7,776 nucleotides of DNA, taken from the NCBI GenBank assembly GCA_044359885.1, contig JBIKLI010000214.1, positions 1 through 7,776 of the forward strand, in the 5' to 3' direction. Position 1 is the stretch's first letter. Every line of letters starts with the position of its first letter. Below the pieces are notes generated by a model. The model searched no databases, had not been told where the DNA came from, and saw only the letters and a program-made list of their open reading frames with translations. The position numbers were made by a program, and so were the translations under genes. This document shows, piece by piece, positions 1 through 4,220 of the stretch. This stretch comes from CAIOSQ01 sp044359885 (GTDB lineage: Bacteria > Pseudomonadota > Alphaproteobacteria > CACIAM-22H2).

Positions 1-1342
1 GCAGGTGATCCGCCATTTCACGCGGCTCAGCCAGAAGAATTTCGCGATCGACGCGGGTCTCTATCCGCTTGGATCGTGCACGATGAAGCATAATCCGCGG
101 CTCAACGAGAAGATGGCGCGGCTGCCTGGCTTCGCCGACATCCATCCGCTTCAGCCCGTCTCGACCGTCCAGGGCGCGCTGGCGGTGATGGATGAACTGG
201 CGCATTGGCTCAAGACCCTGACAGGCATGCCGGCCGTCGCGCTCTCCCCCGGGGCAGGCGCGCATGGCGAGTATTGCGGCATGGTCGCCATCCGCGCCGC
301 GATCGAGGCGCGTGGCGAGGCGGCGACTCGCCGCCGTGTCCTGGTGCCCGAATCGGCACATGGCACCAATCCCGCGACCGCCGCGGCGATCGGCTTCGAT
401 GTCGACGCGATCCCCGCCGATGCCGGTGGACGGGTCGATGTCGCCGCGCTCTCGGCCAAGCTGGGCCCCGATGTCGCGGCAATCATGCTGACGAACCCCA
501 ACACCTGCGGCCTGTTCGAATCCGAAATCGTCGAGATCGCGCGGCTGGTGCGCGAGGCCGGAGGTTATTTCTACTGCGACGGCGCCAATTTCAACGCCAT
601 CGCCGGGCGCGTGCGTCCAGCCGATCTCGGCATCGACGCGATGCACATCAACCTGCACAAGACCTTCTCGACGCCCCATGGCGGCGGCGGGCCGGGTTCG
701 GGACCGGTGGTGTTCTCGGCGCGGCTGGCGCCGCATGTCCCGGTGCCCTTCGTCGTCCACGGACCGGAAGGCCTGCGGCTGGTCGAGCATGCCGCGGACG
801 CGCCGGGGTCGCTTGGCCGCCTGAAGGGTTTCCACGGGCAGATGGGCATGTTCGTGCGCGCGCTGACCTACATGCTCAGCCATGGCGCGGACGGGATCCG
901 TCAGGCGTCGAACGATGCCGTCCTCAATGCGAACTACGTCATGGCGCGGCTGCAGGACGTGATGACCCCGTCCTTTGCCGGCCCGTGCATGCACGAATGC
1001 CTGTTCGACGACCGGTTTCTCAAGGACACCGGCGTGACCACGCTCGACTTCGCCAAGGCGATGATCGACGAGGGATACCATCCGATGACGATGTATTTCC
1101 CACTGGTCGTCCATGGCGCGATGCTGATCGAGCCCACCGAGTCGGAGACCAGGGAGTCGCTCGATCTCTTCGTGTCGACCATGCGCGCCCTGGTGGCTCG
1201 CGCCAAGGCGGGGGAGGTGGACCATTTCCGGGCTGCACCGCGTCTCACCCCGCGCCGTCGCCTCGACGAAACCCGGGCCGCCCGCAACCCGCTCCTGCGC
1301 TGGAAGAAGCCGGCCGTCCCGGTTCCGCAGGCCGCGGAATAG
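1..1342 (+). CDS. gcvPB: Glycine dehydrogenase (decarboxylating) subunit 2, P-protein beta subunit; 5' end outside window
   Basis: This is the PLP-binding half of the split glycine cleavage P-protein. With GcvPA it decarboxylates glycine and passes the aminomethyl group to the lipoyl H-protein. The visible part is about 446 residues. Numbering from the GTG at 5, the PLP lysine is K219 in HINLHKTFSTPHGGGGPGSG, preceded by the PLP-contacting Asp of YCDGANFNA (D192). ESAHGTNPATA (116-126) and the N-terminal YPLGSCTMKHNP are also family hallmarks. The C-terminus (LLRWKKPA region) is complete and ends in TAG at 1340-1342. The GTG at 5 is unlikely to be the start: the frame is open to the left edge, and family members have roughly 50-70 more residues before the RHFTRLS segment. 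gcvPA and other gcv genes are expected to the left, outside the window (inference). An inverted repeat follows 16 bp after the stop. The sequence looks intact. Confidence 0.96.
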   Translation, partial: QVIRHFTRLSQKNFAIDAGLYPLGSCTMKHNPRLNEKMARLPGFADIHPLQPVSTVQGALAVMDELAHWLKTLTGMPAVALSPGAGAHGEYCGMVAIRAAIEARGEAATRRRVLVPESAHGTNPATAAAIGFDVDAIPADAGGRVDVAALSAKLGPDVAAIMLTNPNTCGLFESEIVEIARLVREAGGYFYCDGANFNAIAGRVRPADLGIDAMHINLHKTFSTPHGGGGPGSGPVVFSARLAPHVPVPFVVHGPEGLRLVEHAADAPGSLGRLKGFHGQMGMFVRALTYMLSHGADGIRQASNDAVLNANYVMARLQDVMTPSFAGPCMHECLFDDRFLKDTGVTTLDFAKAMIDEGYHPMTMYFPLVVHGAMLIEPTESETRESLDLFVSTMRALVARAKAGEVDHFRAAPRLTPRRRLDETRAARNPLLRWKKPAVPVPQAAE

Positions 1343-1358
1343 ATATGCCCGCAAGGTG

Positions 1359-1404
1359 ACCGGCCGATCCGCATGGCATCCTGCGCCAGGACGGATCGGT
1401 CGGT
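1359..1404. terminator. Probable bidirectional terminator hairpin between converging gcvPB and atpF
   Basis: Arms 1359-1371 and 1392-1404 can pair over 13 bp (core CCGATCCG/CGGATCGG, one G-U pair on the plus-strand RNA). The 20-nt loop contains a further small TGGC/GCCA pairing (1374-1377 with 1385-1388). The hairpin starts 16 nt after the gcvPB stop and 40 nt after the atpF stop, as expected for a shared terminator between convergent genes. There is no clean T-tract on either side (plus side continues ttcaaatcaccttcttc), so efficiency as a Rho-independent terminator is uncertain. It may instead be a transcript 3'-end stabiliser. Confidence 0.6.
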
Positions 1405-1419
1405 TCAAATCACCTTCTT

Positions 1420-1437
1420 CGGCACCCTTCGATGCCG
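1420..1437 (-). other. Small hairpin just after atpF stop
   Basis: CGGCA (1420-1424) and TGCCG (1433-1437) form a 5-bp stem with an 8-nt loop, 7 nt past the atpF stop codon on the minus strand. No T-run follows. It may protect the 3' end of the atp mRNA or be chance; the 13-bp hairpin next to it is the stronger terminator candidate. Confidence 0.25.
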
Positions 1438-1444
1438 GTTGACG

Positions 1445-1951
1445 TCAGTTCAGCTTGCCGGGCAGTTCGCGCAGCGCTTCGTCGATGAGCCGCGTCTGGG
1501 CCGCAGGGTCGAGCTTCGTGCCGAGCAGCTGGCGGGTCGCGGCGAGAGCCACGTCCACGGCGGCGGCCCGCACCTCGTTGGCGGCGGCCTGCTCGGCCTG
1601 CGCGATCCGCTGAAGCGCCTGCTGCTCGCGCCTGGCAAGTTCGTTCTCGAGCCTCGCCTTGGCCTCGCGCTGGAGCCGGTCGGCCTCGGCACGGGCACGA
1701 GCGAGGATCGCCTCGGCCTCGGCGACCGCGTCGCGCTGCTTGCGCTGGAAGTCGGCAAGCAGGGTCTGCGCTTCCTCGCGCAGGCGCTGCGCTTCGTCGA
1801 GTTCCTTGCGGATCCGATCGGCACGCGCATCGAGCCCGCCGATGATCGCGCCTTTCAGCGGTTTCCAGAAGACCACGAAGAAGGCGACGAAGGATACCGC
1901 CACCCACAAATCGGGTTTCGCGAACAGCGAGACGTCGTTCGGGTCAGCCAT
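1445..1951 (-). CDS. atpF: F0F1 ATP synthase subunit b
   Basis: Subunit b of 168 residues, a normal length for the family. Together with b' it forms the peripheral stalk that holds F1 against rotation. The short N-terminus (MADPNDVSLFAKPD) is followed by one transmembrane helix at about residues 15-29 (LWVAVSFVAFFVVFW). Next come the basic membrane-exit segment KPLKGAI and a long charged, Ala-rich coiled coil (about 40-150) with the typical LDARADRIRKELDEA opening. It is the last gene of the F0 operon and starts 30 bp after atpF2 ends. The ATG at 1949-1951 has AGAGGA upstream at a 10-nt spacing. Stop is TGA at 1445-1447. It is distinguished from b' by lacking the GMPQLD motif and by its position after b' in the usual alphaproteobacterial order. 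Confidence 0.96.
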   Translation of the reverse strand: MADPNDVSLFAKPDLWVAVSFVAFFVVFWKPLKGAIIGGLDARADRIRKELDEAQRLREEAQTLLADFQRKQRDAVAEAEAILARARAEADRLQREAKARLENELARREQQALQRIAQAEQAAANEVRAAAVDVALAATRQLLGTKLDPAAQTRLIDEALRELPGKLN

Positions 1952-1981
1952 GGGACATCGATCCTCTGGGAGGGCTGGCGC
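1952..1981 (-). promoter_or_regulatory. atpF ribosome binding site within a short hairpin
   Basis: The 30-nt spacer reads, on the minus strand, CCTC-CCA-GAGG followed by ATCGATGTCCC and the atpF ATG. The right arm GAGG (1963-1966 on the plus strand) is the Shine-Dalgarno core, so a 4-bp stem could partly hide it. The sequence is visible; any regulatory effect is inference. Confidence 0.35.
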
Positions 1982-2557
1982 TCAGGCTCGGGCCAGCGCC
2001 GCCTGGGCCGCACCGGCGGCTTCGGCGGGGTCGACCTTGACGCCGGCGACGCGCTCGACCGCCAGCGCCGCGGTTTCGGCCGCGACGCCGGCGAGGTTTG
2101 CCATCGCAGCCCCCTTGGCGGCGGCGATACGAGCTTCGGCATCGCGCAGACGAACCGCCAGGTCGGCGTTCAGGGCCGACTGCCGTACCGCGTTCTCCTG
2201 TGCCAGAGAAGCTTCGGCGACCCGACCGACATCCTGGGCCTTGGTCCGCGAGTCGGCGAGCGCCTTCTCGTAGGCGGCACGGATGCGGTCCGCCTCCGCC
2301 TTCAGGGAGGAGGCGCGGTCGAGATCGCCGCCGATGCGGTCCGCTCGCGCCTCGAGCACCTCGCCGATTCGCGGCAGCGCCACCTTGCTCATGATCAGGT
2401 AGAGCACGGTGAAGGTGATGGCGAGCCAGAAGATCTGGCTCGGGAACCGCGAAAGGTCGAGTTGGGGCATCCCCGCCTCGCCGGCGCCTGCGGCCAGACC
2501 CGGAGCGATGGGCAGGATAGCAAGCGCGGCTGCGGGGAGGAGGGCGCGAAGGATCAT
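1982..2557 (-). CDS. atpF2: F0F1 ATP synthase subunit b' (second peripheral-stalk subunit) with signal-peptide-like N-terminus
   Basis: Subunit b', partner of b in the peripheral stalk in alphaproteobacteria, cyanobacteria and plastids. From the ATG at 2557 it has 191 residues. GMPQLDLSRFPSQIFWL marks b' and leads into the transmembrane helix (about residues 39-58, ending near LIMSKVALPRI). A long Ala/Glu/Arg coiled coil follows. In front of GMPQLD lies about 28 residues resembling a signal peptide: Arg near the start, an Ala/Leu/Ile core, then PGLAAG. Start choice is uncertain. A GTG at 2566 would add three residues, and neither start has a clear Shine-Dalgarno sequence. An ATG at 2470 (MPQLD) has GAGG five bases upstream and would drop the leader. 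I prefer 2557 because the hydrophobic leader is intact and shared by some relatives (family recollection). It lies 35 bp after atpE and 30 bp before atpF. Alternative symbols in use are atpG and atpX. Confidence 0.93.
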   Translation of the reverse strand: MILRALLPAAALAILPIAPGLAAGAGEAGMPQLDLSRFPSQIFWLAITFTVLYLIMSKVALPRIGEVLEARADRIGGDLDRASSLKAEADRIRAAYEKALADSRTKAQDVGRVAEASLAQENAVRQSALNADLAVRLRDAEARIAAAKGAAMANLAGVAAETAALAVERVAGVKVDPAEAAGAAQAALARA

Positions 2558-2568
2558 CGGCGACACAC

Positions 2569-2583
2569 CGGCGCGAGGCGCCG
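2569..2583 (-). other. GC hairpin in the atpE/atpF2 spacer, next to the b' start
   Basis: CGGCGC and GCGCCG form a perfect 6-bp stem with a 3-nt loop, 9 nt after the atpE stop. It ends 2 nt before the GTG at 2566 and 11 nt before the ATG at 2557, so it occupies the place of a Shine-Dalgarno sequence. No T-run follows, so it is not an obvious terminator. It could lower b' translation relative to c, or stabilise the atpE mRNA 3' end (inference). Confidence 0.4.
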
Positions 2584-2592
2584 TCCCGTTCG

Positions 2593-2817
2593 TCAGGCGA
2601 CGTAGACGAGGATGGCGATGACGAAGGCCAGCAGCGCGATGAATTCGGTCACCGCGAAGCCGATATAGGCGAAGGTCTGGACGCTGTCCTTGGCGGCGGG
2701 ATTGCGGCCCACGGCCTGGATGGCGCTCGACCAGACCGAACCGACCCCGATGCCGGCGCCGATCATGCCGAAAGCGGCAAGGCCCATGCCGATGAGCTTG
2801 GCTGCAGAAGCGTCCAT
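2593..2817 (-). CDS. atpE: F0F1 ATP synthase subunit c (proteolipid, c-ring)
   Basis: Subunit c, 74 residues: a two-helix hairpin that oligomerises into the proton-driven rotor ring. Helix 1 (about 8-32) carries the glycine packing motif G20-A-G22-I-G24-V-G26. The polar loop contains R38-N39-P40, the F1-facing RNP/RQP motif. Helix 2 (about 49-72, YIGFAVTEFIALLAF onward) carries the ion-binding carboxylate E58. E58 is followed by F59 rather than Ser/Thr, and there is no Gln in the middle of helix 1, so the sodium-binding signature is absent and proton coupling is expected. The ATG at 2815-2817 has a good Shine-Dalgarno (AAGGA, 8-nt spacing) in an AT-richer leader. Stop is TGA at 2593-2595. It sits between atpB (67-bp spacer) and atpF2 in the standard F0 order. 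Confidence 0.98.
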   Translation of the reverse strand: MDASAAKLIGMGLAAFGMIGAGIGVGSVWSSAIQAVGRNPAAKDSVQTFAYIGFAVTEFIALLAFVIAILVYVA

Positions 2818-2850
2818 GGAAGTCTTCCTTTCTGAGTTGGATTGAAGCGT
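2818..2850 (-). promoter_or_regulatory. AT-richer atpE leader with strong Shine-Dalgarno
   Basis: The 33 nt before atpE read on the minus strand as an unstructured, roughly half-A/T stretch (CTTCAATCCAACTCAGAAAGGAAG core), unlike the GC-rich surroundings. It includes AAGGA at 8 nt from the ATG, the best ribosome site in the operon. E. coli atpE has a known translational enhancer in the same place, serving the high c-subunit stoichiometry. Equivalence here is inferred from position and composition only. Confidence 0.5.
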
Positions 2851-2867
2851 CGATCCGGGCGATCCTG

Positions 2868-2884
2868 CCGGCGACGTCCGCCGG
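2868..2884 (-). other. GC hairpin abutting the atpB stop codon
   Basis: CCGGCG (2868-2873) and CGCCGG (2879-2884) form a perfect 6-bp stem with a 5-nt loop, beginning at the first base after the atpB TGA. No T-run follows. It may be an mRNA processing or stability element between the low-copy a and high-copy c cistrons. A direct repeat CGATCC-GGG-CGATCC lies beside it at 2851-2865. Confidence 0.4.
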
Positions 2885-3619
2885 TCAATGGAGATGGATC
2901 GCGTCGTTGAGATAGATGCAGGAAAGCACCGTGAAGATATAGGCCTGCAGGCAGGCGATGAAGAATTCCAGCGCCGTCAGCCCGACAAGGATGCCGAGCG
3001 GAACGATGCCCGGCAGCACGAAGAAGGCCCCCAGCGAGACCACGAAGCCCGCGAAGATCTTCAGGATGATGTGGCCGACCGTCATGTTCGCGCACAGCCG
3101 GATCGACAGGCTGATCGGCCGCGAGAGATAGGAAATCACTTCGACGGGAATGAGGATCGGCGCGGCCGCGAGCGGTGCGCCATGCGGGAAGAAGAGGCCG
3201 AGGAACTTCGCTCCATGACGGGCGAAGCCGATCACGGTGACGATGAGGAAGATCGCCAGAGCCAGGGCGAAGGTCACGGCGATATGGCTGGTGAAGGTGA
3301 ACGACCCCGGCACCATGCCCAGCAGGTTGCCGCACAGGACGAAGGCGAAGATGGAGAACACGAACGGGAAGTACCGGCGGCCTTCGTCGCCGACGTTCTC
3401 GCGGACCATGCCGGCGATGAATTCGTATCCCAGCTCCGACAGCGACTGCATCCGTCCGGGAACCAGGTCCCGGCGCCGCACCGAGAACACGAGCAGGGTT
3501 GCGATGATCGCGACGGCGATCGTCATCAGCAGCGCCGAATTGGTGTAGGACAGGTCCAGTCTGCCGAGGGACAGCGGGACGATTGGCTTGATGGCGAATT
3601 GGTCGAGCGGACTTGCCAC
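2885..3619 (-). CDS. atpB: F0F1 ATP synthase subunit a (proton channel)
   Basis: Subunit a, 244 residues, an integral membrane protein with five or six helices that forms the two proton half-channels against the c-ring. The stator arginine is R174 in RPISLSIRLCANMTVGHI; N178 and H183 follow on the same helix. The last helix carries E218 (ALEFF) and Q225 (LQAYIFTVLSCIYL), matching the channel positions occupied in E. coli by H245 and Q252. F97-x-L-C-GNLLGMVPG (about 93-105) is another family landmark. The start is GTG at 3619, supported by the family-typical N-terminus ASPLDQF and by AAGG nine bases upstream. Stop is TGA at 2885-2887, directly followed by a hairpin. It is the second gene of the F0 operon, 72 bp after atpI. 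Confidence 0.97.
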   Translation of the reverse strand: MASPLDQFAIKPIVPLSLGRLDLSYTNSALLMTIAVAIIATLLVFSVRRRDLVPGRMQSLSELGYEFIAGMVRENVGDEGRRYFPFVFSIFAFVLCGNLLGMVPGSFTFTSHIAVTFALALAIFLIVTVIGFARHGAKFLGLFFPHGAPLAAAPILIPVEVISYLSRPISLSIRLCANMTVGHIILKIFAGFVVSLGAFFVLPGIVPLGILVGLTALEFFIACLQAYIFTVLSCIYLNDAIHLH

Positions 3620-3638
3620 GGTCGTTTCCCTTGCCTGC

Positions 3639-3671
3639 GCATCCGCTGGCCCAGCGGGGCCGACCGGATGC
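3639..3671 (-). other. Two competing hairpins in the atpI/atpB spacer
   Basis: An outer inverted repeat, GCATCCG (3639-3645) with CGGATGC (3665-3671), and an inner one, CCGCTG (3643-3648) with CAGCGG (3652-3657), share bases 3643-3645, so both cannot form fully at once. They lie 20 nt before the atpB start. There is no T-run. Possible roles are mRNA stability or modulation of atpB translation; chance pairing in GC-rich DNA cannot be excluded. Confidence 0.35.
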
Positions 3672-3691
3672 CTGTCCCAATTCCGCCGCCC

Positions 3692-4072
3692 CTAGTCGCG
3701 GCGGGCGCCGGTCCTGTCCCGTTCCCTGCGCTCCGCATCGATCCGTGCGCGCGCCGCATCGTTGGCGCGCACCGTTCGGAGCATGTTCGTCATCCCGGCG
3801 CCGAAGCCGAGGACGAGGAACACGATCAGGGACCAGGGGCTTGTTCCGAGCCACCGGTCGAGCGCCAAGCCGATCCCCACGCCCACCACGACCCCCGCAA
3901 GAAGATCGGCGGCGATCCGGAAGCCAATCCCGAGTTGGCCCGCGTTGCGCGCGGCGACATCGCTCGTCGTCTCGCGCCCGCCACCCTGTCGTTCGCGAGC
4001 CGCCGCGAGGCGGGTCGCGAAGTCGTCCTTTTCGGACGCGGGTGGCGTGCTGCCACGGTCAGTCTCGGTCAT
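3692..4072 (-). CDS. atpI: ATP synthase accessory protein I (AtpI)
   Basis: Small membrane protein of the AtpI family, 126 residues from the chosen start. It is the usual first gene of F0 operons and helps c-ring assembly; it is not a stoichiometric subunit. A charged cytoplasmic N-terminus (1-45) is followed by two predicted membrane helices, about 49-71 (GFRIAADLLAGVVVGVGIG) and 79-98 (PWSLIVFLVLGFGAGM). These are joined by the family motif LDRWLGTSPW, and a basic tail follows. The frame extends upstream to an ATG at 4132, giving 146 residues, but that ATG lies between the -35 and -10 boxes of the promoter at 4114-4142 and cannot be in the mRNA if this promoter is used. The first start downstream of the expected transcript start is the ATG at 4070-4072. 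It has no evident Shine-Dalgarno and about 30-35 nt of leader. Stop is TAG at 3692-3694. Confidence 0.88.
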   Translation of the reverse strand: MTETDRGSTPPASEKDDFATRLAAARERQGGGRETTSDVAARNAGQLGIGFRIAADLLAGVVVGVGIGLALDRWLGTSPWSLIVFLVLGFGAGMTNMLRTVRANDAARARIDAERRERDRTGARRD

Positions 4073-4113
4073 GGCACGGGAAAAGAAACGACCCGGCCGT
4101 TTTCGCGGCGCGG

Positions 4114-4142
4114 AAAATACGGGCGGGTCCATACCCTGTCAA
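4114..4142 (-). promoter_or_regulatory. Sigma-70-type promoter of the atpI-B-E-F2-F operon
   Basis: On the minus strand, TTGACA (4142-4137) and TATTTT (4119-4114) are separated by exactly 17 bp. The -35 is a perfect consensus and the -10 keeps the key T, A and final T. Transcription should start near 4108-4103, leaving about 30-35 nt before the atpI ATG at 4072. The ten bases after the -10 (CCGCGCCGCG) are all G/C. The site lies in the smc/atpI spacer, oriented toward the atp genes. Confidence 0.72.
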
Positions 4143-4154
4143 GAACGATGGCCG

Positions 4155-4174
4155 CGATTCAATGCCCTGAATCG
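4155..4174. promoter_or_regulatory. Palindrome upstream of the atp promoter, possible operator
   Basis: CGATTCA (4155-4161) and TGAATCG (4168-4174) are perfect 7-bp arms around 6 bp (ATGCCC). The centre is about 57 bp upstream of the predicted atp transcript start and the near edge is 12 bp from the -35 box, a common position for an activator dimer. It is also 46 bp past the smc stop, so a transcript hairpin at the smc 3' end is the alternative; no T-run follows in the smc direction. Each arm contains a GANTC site (GATTC, GAATC), the CcrM methylation motif of many alphaproteobacteria. Confidence 0.45.
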
Positions 4175-4220
4175 ACGGGGTTTTTGCACTGCACCCGTAC
4201 ATCCCGAACCGCCCGCGCGC

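Noticed and set aside
205..1359. Second plus-strand frame of 384 codons inside gcvPB
   Set aside because: Out-of-frame, Arg-rich shadow of the conserved gcvPB frame.
1373..2605. Plus-strand frame of 410 codons opposite atpF and atpF2
   Set aside because: Antisense shadow of two clearly identified ATP synthase genes, with no family resemblance and no ribosome site.
4156..4173. The two GANTC sites as a CcrM-controlled cell-cycle switch
   Set aside because: GANTC occurs repeatedly elsewhere in the window, including inside coding sequence, so the pair is no enrichment by itself; kept only as a side note to the palindrome.
4155..4185. Palindrome followed by ACGGGG and TTTTT on the plus strand, resembling a plus-strand terminator
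   Set aside because: No plus-strand gene ends here and the T-run is separated from the stem by six bases; the operator or smc 3'-end reading is more sensible.
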